From JAWLFI01 sp041685645 (GTDB lineage Bacteria; Bacteroidota; Bacteroidia; Chitinophagales; Saprospiraceae), in the NCBI GenBank assembly GCA_041685645.1, contig JAWLFI010000025.1, positions 1-20,928 of the forward strand: a DNA stretch of 20,928 nt, read 5' to 3'. The stretch's first letter is position 1. Each line of letters opens with the position of its first letter. A program made the translations under genes and the position numbers. Below are positions 1-7,408 of this stretch, one piece after another. The notes beneath the pieces were generated by a model. That model ran no database searches and was not told where the DNA came from. It was given only the letters and a program-made list of their open reading frames with translations.

Positions 1-35
1 TCTTTAGTCTGAAAAAATGCCTGCATTTTCGGGTT

Positions 36-75
36 AAACAAAAGAGGAGGGGCAAACCTACATTTGTCCCTCCTC
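36..75 (-). terminator. Rho-independent terminator of the TonB-like gene
   Basis: Positions 44-56 pair with 63-75 in a 13-bp stem (one G-U pair) closed by a 6-base loop. Read on the minus strand, the stem is followed by TTTTGTTT (43-36). There is no T-run on the plus side, so it serves the leftward gene that stops at 101. Confidence 0.85.
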
Positions 76-100
76 CCAATAAACCAAAACCAATGGATGT

Positions 101-964
101 CTATAGTTCTATATTAAATTGAAAACTTCCACATTCTCTTTCCGCTGCTGACAGGTCGCGCTCAAAACGATATAAGCTCATCGCCTTCAGAGCACCTTCA
201 ATTGCATTTGGATTACTAATGCTTGATCTGCTCGGATCGAACTCGACATAATCAACTGCTCCATCCTGAGTTACACAAATCTTAATCACGATGACTCCGG
301 ATTCTTTTACCATGTCATTGATATTCGCTCTCTTGACGACTTTACGACTCAAGATACCATCTCCCCCAATAAAGCCAGTGCCTTCATTCTCACCTGCACC
401 CATATCAGATTCTCCTTCACCGCGCTCTCCTTCGCCACTACCTGAAGTTTCGGCCGCTTCTGCGACACCTTCGTCTGAACCATCGACGGCCCCTTCAGAA
501 GATTCAGCAGACTCCGAAACCGCTTCTTCGCTTTCCAGGGGTTTCATACTGGGCTTTGACGCTTTAGGTGCCTTGAGCACTTTGGATGATTTCGTCTGCG
601 CAATCGGTGCATCAGAAGGAACGGGATCAGGCACGGCATCAGTTACTTTGACTCTTCGCTTGACTTCCGGCACCTTCATTTCATTCGGACGTTCAGTAGT
701 TAGCATTTTAGAAGCGCGATCCGGCAAAGCTGCTGCCTGACGAGTTTCTCTCTGCTGCACCTCTTTTTTCTTGACTTTTTTTGCGCCCTCCGACTGAGCA
801 CTATTATTGAACTCGATCACTACAGCTTGCATTTCCGGCTGTTTTTCTTCTGCACTCATCAAGGGAAATAAAGCCAATAATATGGCTAATCCATGAAATA
901 CAAAAGTGGCGATGAGGCCCTTCTTTTTATTCTCTTCTTGCTTCTTAAATTTTTGATCTTCCAT
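101..964 (-). CDS. TonB-like energy transducer
   Basis: This protein links the inner-membrane proton-motive force to TonB-dependent outer-membrane receptors. It is 287 aa from the ATG at 964. A start at 1048 is possible but would put 28 odd residues before the lysine-rich segment that normally precedes the membrane anchor. Seen in order: a charged N-terminus, one membrane segment at about residues 16-36 (GLIATFVFHGLAILLALFPL), a long periplasmic linker that is Lys/Pro-rich and then becomes Glu/Ser/Gly-rich, and a C-terminal domain of about 75 residues. That domain has the G-V-I-V-I-K-I-x-V-x-x-D-G-x-V strand pattern of Bacteroidota TonB proteins and ends in FQFNIEL. The acidic linker is unusual, since TonB spacers are usually Pro/Lys-rich. 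No ExbB or ExbD is in view, but the left side is cut off. It is divergent from the BtuB-like receptor gene, which suggests (inference) that it energises that receptor. Confidence 0.8.
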   Translation of the reverse strand: MEDQKFKKQEENKKKGLIATFVFHGLAILLALFPLMSAEEKQPEMQAVVIEFNNSAQSEGAKKVKKKEVQQRETRQAAALPDRASKMLTTERPNEMKVPEVKRRVKVTDAVPDPVPSDAPIAQTKSSKVLKAPKASKPSMKPLESEEAVSESAESSEGAVDGSDEGVAEAAETSGSGEGERGEGESDMGAGENEGTGFIGGDGILSRKVVKRANINDMVKESGVIVIKICVTQDGAVDYVEFDPSRSSISNPNAIEGALKAMSLYRFERDLSAAERECGSFQFNIEL

Positions 965-1102
965 CGCTAAGGGTTTTGGTGATTTGCTGATAGGACTAAT
1001 ATCGAAATGTTTTTTGCAGTCAACTGTTATGGAAATCATAAGATTCATTAAGGAGTCTTAAAATCCACCTCCGAAGAAATTGCAAAATCGCAGAACATAT
1101 CA

Positions 1103-1134
1103 TTGGGTAAAACTCCTGAAAATCTTTAGATTTG
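1103..1134 (+). promoter_or_regulatory. Bacteroidota-type promoter for the B12 operon
   Basis: TTG at 1103-1105, 21 bases, then TAGATTTG at 1127-1134, an exact match to the Bacteroidota -7 element TAnnTTTG. Transcription would begin near 1140, exactly where the 5' strand of riboswitch helix P1 begins. This supports both calls. Confidence 0.7.
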
Positions 1135-1139
1135 TCCCG

Positions 1140-1290
1140 TTCGTGTAGTCAAGGGAATTCGGTGAAAATCCGAAACTGTACCCGCAGCTGTAATGTAACT
1201 TCAGCTTTGCATCCAATCCATACCACTGTTTCAAGAGCAGAAACGGGAAGGTTGTGCAAGTGTTACCAAGTCAGAAGACCTGCTCACGAG
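1140..1290 (+). ncRNA. Cobalamin (B12) riboswitch aptamer
   Basis: The hallmark blocks appear in order: AAGGGAA (1151-1157), GGTGAAAATCCG (1161-1172), ACTGTACCCGCAGCTGTAA (1175-1193), CCACTG (1223-1228), GGGAAGG (1245-1251) and the B12 box AAGTCAGAAGACCTGCT (1268-1284). Helix P1 forms between 1140-1145 and 1285-1290 and places the aptamer as in other btuB leaders. It binds adenosylcobalamin or a related cobalamin and represses the downstream transport genes when B12 is plentiful (known of the family). Open frames running through here are not genes. Confidence 0.95.
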
Positions 1291-1297
1291 CCATGTA

Positions 1298-1388
1298 CCC
1301 GACGATCGGGATTAATCGTCGCGGGACAACGGCCAAATATTAGTGAAGAACAGCAATTTGTTCCTATACAGTGGATTTCTCTGAAGTC
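1298..1388 (+). promoter_or_regulatory. Probable riboswitch expression platform
   Basis: Between the aptamer and the btuB start are several hairpins. GACGAT (1301-1306) pairs with ATCGTC (1315-1320), extended by C-G pairs on the outside. CCCGA (1298-1302) could instead pair with TCGGG (1306-1310). A further stem, TGGATTT with AAGTCCA, lies shortly before the ATG at 1430. No T-run follows any stem, so control is more likely at translation than by a terminator (inference). Confidence 0.45.
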
Positions 1389-1429
1389 CATGCAGCCCTT
1401 GTTCTGCGATATCATTTTAAAGCACTGCT

Positions 1430-3322
1430 ATGCGCCGGGCGTTTTCTCTTGTTTTGTTGCTTGTATTGGCATTTTTCGCAGATGCTCAAAGTGATTCCCT
1501 GATCACTGCAGAATTGCCCGCTATTGAAGTATTGGATCAATCCGATATCGATAAGGGACAAAACATTCTAGCCTCAACTTCAAACAGTTTTAGTAATATT
1601 CTGCCTTTTAGTTCATCTCTCTCAGACTTGTTGAGCCTACAATCTTCGGCCACGATCAGAGACAGGGGCAATGGCACCTTATCGACGATGAGTATCCGAG
1701 GAGGGTCCAGCCAGCAATCACAAGTACTTTGGAATGGAGCCAATATCAATAACAGTATGTTGGGCTTATCAGACATCAGCATGCTTCCGCCGGCCTTTAT
1801 GGAAGAAATTCGATTGCACCCCGTGCGGGAAAATGAAGCCTATCAGCCCATAGGAGGCATCTTGAGCCTAAATAACCACCCGGCAGACTCAAGCCAATGG
1901 GTTATGGGGGCTCAGTTTGGGGAATTCAACTTTGAGCAGTATCACCTAAAAATGGCGTATCGTTGGGATGACAAAACTACATTTAGTCTCAAAGGCATAT
2001 ACACGGACGACCGACAAAACTTCCCTTACCTCGAGGAACACTCTTCGGTGCTCCTTCCCGACCGTCAAATCAATGCGCGTCATCAGCATATTGGCGGAAT
2101 AGCTGAAATTACGCACCAGGTCAACGATCACCATCGAATGGAAATCCGATCCTGGCTGCAAGGTATGCAACGCGAAATCCCCCCAACATTAAACCAGAGA
2201 AGTAGCTCTGCCGTGCAATCCGACTCATTTCAGCGTCACCAATTCATCTGGGTATTTGATGGTCATCGATATCGCCACAGCTTCAATTATACCTATCGAT
2301 CTGAAGTCAATCACTTTCTGGACCCTCAAAATGCTCAAGATAGCCGCAATCTCTTTCAATCTCACCAGTGGCTCAGTCAACACCGACTGCTTCTTCATGA
2401 CCAATGGGCAATAAAAGCAGGTGCGAATATAGAATCGACGACCTTCAGCACTGAGAATTACCGTCAAGATCCCAGTTTTTTCAACTGGCAGGGTTATGGC
2501 CGGGTCAACTACTTTTTTAGAAATAATCAGCATTATCTGCAAACTGAATTGCGCCAGGCAGGAAGGAATAATCAGCTGGCTCCAATGACCGGACATTTAG
2601 CCTGGGGCTATACGGGTCAACAGCACTACTGGCAATTTCAACTTTCCCGGGCTCACCGGTACCCTTCCGGAAATGATTTATTTTGGAATCCCGGAGGTAA
2701 TGAGAATTTAGAACCGGAGTTGAGTCACCAAATACAGGCTAGCTATCAATACAGTGGATATTCCCCTGTCTTTGATGACCTCTCGGCAGAGGTCTACTAC
2801 AAACACGTAAGCAACTGGATTTTATGGGCTCCACTCAACTCGGTGTTCTTTCGGCCGCACAACATATTGGAGGTGTCTGCTGCCGGACTGGAACTGAGAC
2901 TGGAGAAAAGCATGCAGTGGAGCCGGGATTTTACCATGAGTATCAGGGGCGTGTACAATTATCAATACGTGAGAAACACCGGAGAGAACGACAGCCCGGT
3001 TGCTCAAAAAGGCAGTAATCTCATTTACATGCCCGAACATCAATTGAGTCTGCAAGGGGGTGCGAGTTATCGTCAATTCGCTCTACTCTATCAGCATTTG
3101 CATCAGTCCGTGTTGTTCACCCGACCCAATTTGAGTGAGTCCCTTCCCTCTCGACATATTGGCCACTGGATTTTGGCCTATTCTGATTGCTGGTGGCAGC
3201 AAGACATACAGTTATTTTTCAGGCTAAACAATGCCTGGGAACAAGATTATTTCTTTCAGCCCGCTGTGCCTGCCTCAGGTCGGCAATGGCGCTTCGGGAT
3301 TATTTTTCAACCTAAATTTTGA
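1430..3322 (+). CDS. TonB-dependent outer membrane receptor, BtuB-like (cobalamin)
   Basis: Outer-membrane transporter of 630 aa, close to the 614 aa of E. coli BtuB, probably importing cobalamin or a precursor. The start at 1430 gives a clear signal peptide (MRRAFSLVLLLVLAFFADAQ). LPAIEVL at about residue 29 could be the TonB box. A plug domain follows, with the typical IRDRGNGTLSTMSIRGG and VLWNGANINN motifs up to about residue 150. The rest is a barrel of alternating aromatic strands ending in a terminal Phe (WRFGIIFQPKF), the usual outer-membrane insertion signal. Substrate assignment rests on the B12 riboswitch directly upstream, the DUF4465 partner directly downstream and the size; the barrel sequence alone would not prove it. 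The gene overlaps an unrelated frame at its 5' end, which is noise. Confidence 0.9.
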   Translation: MRRAFSLVLLLVLAFFADAQSDSLITAELPAIEVLDQSDIDKGQNILASTSNSFSNILPFSSSLSDLLSLQSSATIRDRGNGTLSTMSIRGGSSQQSQVLWNGANINNSMLGLSDISMLPPAFMEEIRLHPVRENEAYQPIGGILSLNNHPADSSQWVMGAQFGEFNFEQYHLKMAYRWDDKTTFSLKGIYTDDRQNFPYLEEHSSVLLPDRQINARHQHIGGIAEITHQVNDHHRMEIRSWLQGMQREIPPTLNQRSSSAVQSDSFQRHQFIWVFDGHRYRHSFNYTYRSEVNHFLDPQNAQDSRNLFQSHQWLSQHRLLLHDQWAIKAGANIESTTFSTENYRQDPSFFNWQGYGRVNYFFRNNQHYLQTELRQAGRNNQLAPMTGHLAWGYTGQQHYWQFQLSRAHRYPSGNDLFWNPGGNENLEPELSHQIQASYQYSGYSPVFDDLSAEVYYKHVSNWILWAPLNSVFFRPHNILEVSAAGLELRLEKSMQWSRDFTMSIRGVYNYQYVRNTGENDSPVAQKGSNLIYMPEHQLSLQGGASYRQFALLYQHLHQSVLFTRPNLSESLPSRHIGHWILAYSDCWWQQDIQLFFRLNNAWEQDYFFQPAVPASGRQWRFGIIFQPKF

Positions 3323-3325
3323 CCT

Positions 3326-4288
3326 ATGGCACGATTACTACTTTTACTTCTTTGCGCAGCGGCAATGTCGCCCCTATTTTCACAGATGGAAACCATTGGG
3401 TTTGAGTCTGAACTCACAGAAGCGGATACCTTCCTCAATGGCGCGGATGGGACCACGAGCTTTGATATATCGTCCATTTCCTTTCCGGTCGCCTATGATT
3501 TCGACAACAATATCTGGTCCGGTCAATGGGCGATCAGCACTGTGAGAGACAGCGTAACGCCGAATTTCACTAATCTTTACGGCAATCGGCAAGGTAGCGG
3601 TGCAGATGGCAGTTCTACTTTTGCCGTTGGACAAAGCCCTTTTGGCGGCACGCCTCTGCATTTCACATCCAGTGCTCCCATTCAATTGACGGAGGTAGAT
3701 ATAACCAACACGACGTATGCATACTTTACGATCCGCGATGGAAATCAATTTTCCAAAGCATTTGGTGGAACGACGGGGGAGGATCCCGATTATTTCTATA
3801 TCCGTTGGGTCGGTTATCTCGAGGGAAATCGAACGGATAGTCTGGATATATATCTGGCGGACTACCGCTTCCCGGATAGTGAGGATGACTATATCCTGGA
3901 AGATTGGACGAGTTATGATCTCTCACAGCTTGGCGTGATCGATAGCGTAACTATTGAGTTTTACTCTTCAGATACCGGGCAATTTGGCATCAACACCCCA
4001 TTATTTTTCTGTATGGATGAGGTCTCCTTTGAGGGAAGTAGCTCAGCAGAGTTGATTCAATCGGAATCAAATGTTTCAATCTTTCCGAATCCCGTTCGCG
4101 ACGAAATGAGTCTGCGTTCGGATGTTCCGGTACATCAATTGACTATTGTGAATCAGAATGGACAAAGAGTACAGGAATTGAATAGCAAGGAAAAGCAGTT
4201 TTCTATGGATTATTTGCTGCCGGGGCTCTACTATCTGGTCATAGAGACGGACCAAGGCCGGGCGGTTCGGAAATTCATCAAACTGTAA
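3326..4288 (+). CDS. Secreted DUF4465 protein with T9SS sorting domain
   Basis: A 320-aa exported protein three bases after the btuB-like stop, so co-transcribed under the same riboswitch. It has a signal peptide (about residues 1-20), then the DUF4465 domain with its recognisable signatures: KAFGGTTGEDPDYFYIR, LDIYLADYRF, W-TSYDLSQLG, and FGINTPLFFCMDE near the end. The last ~70 residues form a type IX secretion sorting domain (SIFPNPVRDEM at its start, LPGLYYLVIETDQG and a terminal RKFIKL). DUF4465 proteins often sit beside cobalamin receptors in Bacteroidota, and I recall, without being able to check, that some surface lipoproteins of this kind bind B12. A surface B12-capture role is therefore likely but inferred. 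Here export is by T9SS rather than by a lipid anchor. Confidence 0.85.
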   Translation: MARLLLLLLCAAAMSPLFSQMETIGFESELTEADTFLNGADGTTSFDISSISFPVAYDFDNNIWSGQWAISTVRDSVTPNFTNLYGNRQGSGADGSSTFAVGQSPFGGTPLHFTSSAPIQLTEVDITNTTYAYFTIRDGNQFSKAFGGTTGEDPDYFYIRWVGYLEGNRTDSLDIYLADYRFPDSEDDYILEDWTSYDLSQLGVIDSVTIEFYSSDTGQFGINTPLFFCMDEVSFEGSSSAELIQSESNVSIFPNPVRDEMSLRSDVPVHQLTIVNQNGQRVQELNSKEKQFSMDYLLPGLYYLVIETDQGRAVRKFIKL

Positions 4289-4310
4289 GATCACTTTCAG
4301 AAGATATTGA

Positions 4311-4340
4311 GCAGAGGCACTTCTTAGGGAGCGCCTCTGC
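4311..4340 (+). terminator. Terminator of the B12 uptake operon
   Basis: GCAGAGGC (4311-4318) pairs perfectly with GCCTCTGC (4333-4340) around a 14-base loop, 22 bases after the DUF4465 stop. The following TTATTTG is only a weak T-tract. Confidence 0.6.
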
Positions 4341-4716
4341 TTATTTGCGTTCTACCCCCTTGAGTGAGGAGTAATATTGCCATGAGTAAAGTGTTTCTTT
4401 AGGGACATCTTACAATGAGGTAAATTCCCCTCTGCCTCAGATTTATCCATCGTTTCAAAAAAAGTAGCTGAAATAATGGATCATTGAGATACTTCAAGGG
4501 AGGAGTCTTCCGAAGTGATAGCAAGATGAGACTCACGACGGCAGAATTGAATTTCGATTTGCGTCACGGATAGTAAGGGCACGAGCCGCCGAAGGCGGTG
4601 AAGTGGTCACGCCATCGGCGTGACGGAACCCCTGAATAGCCGGGCCGCTCCGACGCCAGGCGGAGCGGGACGCCCAAAAAAAAGAAAAGAGAGCGATCTA
4701 TCTGTGAAAGAAATAG
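4341..4716. other. Gene-free stretch before the thioesterase
   Basis: No convincing reading frame on either strand. Its right part is the structured repeat at 4559-4678. The left part (4341-4558) is AT-richer, holds no recognisable element, and carries only weak inverted repeats such as TGAGG...CCTCA near 4415-4440. Confidence 0.6.
4559..4678 (+). repeat. Structured dispersed repeat, copy A
   Basis: A 120-bp GC-rich unit with ends TTGCGT...ACGCCCAAA. It has three hairpins: CCGCC/GGCGG (4586-4598), GTCACGCC/GGCGTGAC (4606-4624) and CCGCTCCG/CGGAGCGG (about 4644-4667). Between the second and third lies the core GACGGAACCCCTGAATAGCC (4622-4641). The same ends and core recur on the other strand at 13446-13574 with different hairpin sequences. 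Resembles REP/REPIN-like intergenic elements, but no mobilising enzyme for it is in the window. Confidence 0.75.
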
Positions 4717-4724
4717 TATATTTG
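4717..4724 (+). promoter_or_regulatory. -7 promoter element for the thioesterase gene
   Basis: TATATTTG is an exact TAnnTTTG match 22 bases before the ATG at 4746. No clear TTG lies at the usual upstream distance, so this rests on the -7 box and position only. Confidence 0.45.
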
Positions 4725-4745
4725 AAAGGATGACAAAAGTGAAAT

Positions 4746-5192
4746 ATGGAAGAGAATAAAGCTTTGGAACTTTTACAGTTGGTGTTGAAACAGGAGGAGG
4801 ATTACGAGTCGCCATCGCCTTATATGCGTTGGCTTCAGGGGCGATTGGTGCGCGTGGAAGAAGGGGCTGTAGGAGTTCAGTTTCAAGTGAGGGAAGAAAT
4901 GTGTAATCCGGCATCGATATTGCACGGCGGCGTCATTTCAGGTATGTTGGATGAGGTTTCGGGGATTGCCGTTTTTAGCTTGGGGCGAGATCAATTTTTC
5001 ACCTCTGTCAACTTACAAGTTGATTTTCTTCGACCGGCTCATCTCGGTGATGAGGTTACGGTCAATGCTCAGGTCATTCGGGCCGGGAAGCGAATCATAC
5101 ACCTGGAAGCGCAGCTACTCAGAGAGAACACATTATTGGCTAAAGCGGCTACAAATCTGATTAGCACGGGACAAAAACTCCCCCAATTTTAG
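4746..5192 (+). CDS. PaaI-family hotdog-fold thioesterase
   Basis: A 148-aa cytoplasmic acyl-CoA (or aryl-CoA) thioesterase of the PaaI/YbgC-like hotdog group, the normal length for a single hotdog domain. The family signature is at residues 54-70: N54 and H60-G61-G62 followed by the long helix GVISGMLDEVSG, with D69 at the position of the PaaI catalytic acid. The strand FFTSVNLQVDFLRPAHLGD and the later V-x-A-x-V-x-x-A-G-K-R are also typical. No phenylacetate-pathway genes are nearby, so the substrate is unknown. It has its own promoter element and a following hairpin, so it is probably a single-gene unit. Confidence 0.88.
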   Translation: MEENKALELLQLVLKQEEDYESPSPYMRWLQGRLVRVEEGAVGVQFQVREEMCNPASILHGGVISGMLDEVSGIAVFSLGRDQFFTSVNLQVDFLRPAHLGDEVTVNAQVIRAGKRIIHLEAQLLRENTLLAKAATNLISTGQKLPQF

Positions 5193-5254
5193 GAGTTCGA
5201 GGCATTTCTTGCCCGGCATTCATTTGAAAAATCCTCAAAAAGTACTATCTTTAG

Positions 5255-5285
5255 GGTTCTAATCGTTTGAATTAGAACCATTTTG
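5255..5285 (+). terminator. Terminator after the thioesterase
   Basis: GGTTCTAAT (5255-5263) pairs perfectly with ATTAGAACC (5271-5279), 7-base loop, followed by ATTTTGG. The T-run is short, so termination strength is uncertain. Confidence 0.55.
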
Positions 5286-5324
5286 GTGGTTAGACTGTTG
5301 ATTTATTGAAACAAAAGATAAAGT

Positions 5325-5789
5325 TTGGATTTCACCACATACACACCTTTTAGTAAGCCTTCCTATTTACAAAAGGGAAAAATTGTTGAATTTTTATTTG
5401 ATCATCTGGACGAATACGGAGATCCGCGAGAAGACATTTCCAATTGTATAGATTATGCAATGAAGGAAGTTTCCTCAGAAGGCGGTTTTGTCATCGTAGC
5501 GCACGAGGGCGATGATATTGCCGGGGCTGTTATCGTCAACAAGACCGGCATGAGTGGATATATACCGGAAAACATCCTGGTGTATATTGCCGTGAGCCGA
5601 GCACACAGAGGAAAGGGAATAGGCAAAAGCCTAATGGAAAAAGCGATATCTCAAGCAGAAGGCGAAATCGCTTTGCATGTAGAGCCCGAAAATCCAGCTA
5701 AGTTTTTATATGAAAAACTGGGATTTACGAACAAATACCTTGAAATGAGGCTGACGAAAGACAGAGCCTCTACTTCTGCTCAATCATAA
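5325..5789 (+). CDS. GNAT family N-acetyltransferase
   Basis: A 154-aa acetyl-CoA-dependent acyltransferase with acceptor unknown. Motif A is clear: a strand ENILVYIAVSRAHR followed by the pyrophosphate-binding loop R95-G-K-G-I-G100 and helix KSLMEKAI. Motif B, with ENPAKFLYEKLGF at about residues 122-134, is equally typical. The frame opens just after a TAA at 5319-5321 and its only full-length start is TTG at 5325; the first in-frame ATG is at residue 46 and would remove the N-terminal strand and helix. The stop is 9 bases before the racemase-like gene, so the two are almost surely one operon. This suggests (inference) that it acetylates an amino acid or amine handled by that enzyme. Confidence 0.85.
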   Translation: MDFTTYTPFSKPSYLQKGKIVEFLFDHLDEYGDPREDISNCIDYAMKEVSSEGGFVIVAHEGDDIAGAVIVNKTGMSGYIPENILVYIAVSRAHRGKGIGKSLMEKAISQAEGEIALHVEPENPAKFLYEKLGFTNKYLEMRLTKDRASTSAQS

Positions 5790-5798
5790 GAACGCATC

Positions 5799-6869
5799 AT
5801 GGCTAATATTACGCTCTTCAAAGATCGTTTGAAGAAGAATTTCGACTATTTAAATCACTTGTTTCGCTCCAATAATGTCGAGTGGGCAGTGGTAACTAAA
5901 GTGCTGTGCGGCAATGAGTTGTACCTGCGCGAATTGTTAGACCTGGGCATACGGGAAGTGTGTGACAGCAGGATACAGAATTTAAAGCGGATTAAGGGGA
6001 TTGACGAGACGGTACAGACAGTCTATATCAAGCCTCCGGCACTGGATGAAATCGAGCAAACGGTTCAATATGCCGATGTAAGTTTCAACTCTGAGACCTC
6101 CATTATTCGCAAGCTAAGTGAGGAAGCGCAGAAGCAGAACAAAACGCACAAGATTATCATTATGATAGAGTTGGGCGATTTGCGCGAGGGCATCATGGGA
6201 GAGCACTTGACAGAATTTTACTCAAAGATTTTTGAATTACCCAATATTGAAGTGACGGGTCTGGGTTCAAATTTGAATTGCCTGAGCGGAGTGATGCCAT
6301 CTCAGGATAAATACATACAATTGAGTTTGTACAAGCAACTGATCGAGGCCAAGTTCAACAAGGAAATCCCTTGGGTAACGGGGGGCACATCGGTAGTAAT
6401 TCCCTTATTGATGCAAAAGACATTGCCGAAATCAGTTAACCACTTCCGCATAGGTGAGACCTTGTTTTTTGGATTGAACTTAATGACGGGAGATGTGATA
6501 GAGGGCATGGAAAGAGATGTTTTCAAATTGTACACGGAGATTATCGAAATCACGGAGAAACCCAAGGTACCCATAGGTACGCTGGCAGAAAATCCCAGCG
6601 GCCAGGTTTTTGAAGTAGACGAAGAGGATTACGGAGCTACTTCAAAGCGTGCCATATTGGATATTGGCTTGCTCGATGTTTCTCCGGACTTCATTTTGCC
6701 GGATGACGATCAGGTCGAAGTGGTCAACGCCAGTTCAGATATGCTCATCGTTGATTTGGCAACAAATAAACATGGCTATAAAGTAGGAGATAAACTTTCC
6801 TTCAGTTTAAAATACATGGGGGCACTGAGTCTCCTGAATTCGGACTATATTCACAAAGTAATTGCATAA
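5799..6869 (+). CDS. Alanine/ornithine-racemase-family PLP enzyme
   Basis: A 356-aa fold-type III PLP enzyme of the alanine racemase superfamily, closest in pattern to the ornithine racemase subgroup rather than to Alr. The N-terminal barrel carries the PLP lysine in VVTKVLCGN (K34). Other family marks are IELGDLREGI (about 123-132), the glycine-rich phosphate region WVTGGTSVV (192-200), FRIGE (216-220), and the C-terminal beta domain with KRAILDIGLLDVSP. At 311-315 the sequence is ASSDM, where I recall ASSDH as the usual form. It follows the GNAT gene by 9 bases and precedes a small protein gene by 15. It likely interconverts L- and D-forms of an amino acid in the cytoplasm, with the substrate not predictable from sequence. 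Confidence 0.85.
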   Translation: MANITLFKDRLKKNFDYLNHLFRSNNVEWAVVTKVLCGNELYLRELLDLGIREVCDSRIQNLKRIKGIDETVQTVYIKPPALDEIEQTVQYADVSFNSETSIIRKLSEEAQKQNKTHKIIIMIELGDLREGIMGEHLTEFYSKIFELPNIEVTGLGSNLNCLSGVMPSQDKYIQLSLYKQLIEAKFNKEIPWVTGGTSVVIPLLMQKTLPKSVNHFRIGETLFFGLNLMTGDVIEGMERDVFKLYTEIIEITEKPKVPIGTLAENPSGQVFEVDEEDYGATSKRAILDIGLLDVSPDFILPDDDQVEVVNASSDMLIVDLATNKHGYKVGDKLSFSLKYMGALSLLNSDYIHKVIA

Positions 6870-6884
6870 TTTAATCGATTCACT

Positions 6885-7097
6885 ATGGCAAGCAATAAGA
6901 AATTCACGATGGGCAAGGGCAAGTATTACTTCAATGTAAAAACCGGCCAATTCAACATTACCATAAGCAGGGACAATAAAAAGGATGCCGAACGGGTGTT
7001 CCAGTCTTATTTAAAGGTAGGGAAACGAGTCGAGTGGCTCGGCAAATGGACCGGCAAGAAATTCGCCGACTCCAAAAGTCCCGTCTCGACCAGCTAA
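6885..7097 (+). CDS. Small basic protein, unrecognised (70 aa)
   Basis: I do not recognise this family. It is 70 aa and strongly basic, with lysines throughout. It reads as a small globular protein: strands around KYYFNVKTGQFNITISRD, a helix-like stretch KKDAERVFQSYLKVG, then WLGKWTGKKF. There is no signal peptide or membrane segment. It starts with ATG 15 bases after the racemase-like gene and is followed by another small gene after 33 bases, so it appears to be a member of the GNAT-racemase operon. Reading frame, spacing and codon use look like its neighbours, so it is probably translated. Confidence 0.6.
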   Translation: MASNKKFTMGKGKYYFNVKTGQFNITISRDNKKDAERVFQSYLKVGKRVEWLGKWTGKKFADSKSPVSTS

Positions 7098-7130
7098 ACA
7101 AAAACTTCATCAACTTATAACAATACCATC

Positions 7131-7328
7131 ATGGCAGAACGCAGTATAAAAGTCCGAAAAATAAAAGAAACCAAATCGAGAGTTACCATTCACCTCATGA
7201 CGGTGAATCGAAAAATGCACGTGGCGAAAAAAGACTACAATGCCCGCGTTGAAAGTGGGTTGTACGATGTCGTCAATGCGGAGCCCGATCCCGAGGAGCA
7301 GGAGGAAAAGGAAGAATCTGACAAATAA
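7131..7328 (+). CDS. Small charged protein, unrecognised (65 aa)
   Basis: Not a family I recognise. The N-terminal ~45 residues are basic and strand-like (SIKVRKIKETKSRVTIHLM, then MHVAKKDYNARVESG), and the last ~18 residues are almost all acidic (from EPDPEEQEEKEESDK). This split-charge layout suggests self-shielding of a nucleic-acid- or partner-binding face, which is speculation. It starts 33 bases after the preceding small gene and is the last gene before the promoter of feoA. No signal peptide or membrane segment. Confidence 0.55.
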   Translation: MAERSIKVRKIKETKSRVTIHLMTVNRKMHVAKKDYNARVESGLYDVVNAEPDPEEQEEKEESDK

Positions 7329-7341
7329 GTCAGCGCTTTCC

Positions 7342-7372
7342 TTGTTCAATTGTCAGGAAAATTCTACATTTA
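7342..7372 (+). promoter_or_regulatory. Candidate promoter for feoAB
   Basis: TTG (7342-7344), 20 bases, then TACATTTA (7365-7372), one base off TAnnTTTG, 36 bases before the feoA ATG. No obvious inverted-repeat operator (such as a Fur box) was recognised. Confidence 0.5.
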
Positions 7373-7408
7373 TTATAATTTAGATTAGTTTTAAATAAAC
7401 CCACGAAG

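Noticed and set aside
291..740. 149-codon frame on the plus strand rich in Ser and Pro
   Set aside because: It is the antisense shadow of the acidic, low-complexity linker of the TonB-like gene.
1132..1329. 8-bp pairing TTGTCCCG with CGGGACAA as riboswitch helix P1
   Set aside because: Its 5' arm overlaps the -7 promoter box, so it would not be in the transcript. The P1 at 1140-1145/1285-1290 fits other btuB leaders better.
1132..1494. Open frame of 120 codons upstream of the btuB-like gene
   Set aside because: It lies on the cobalamin riboswitch and runs into the receptor gene in another frame; the RNA signature explains the sequence.
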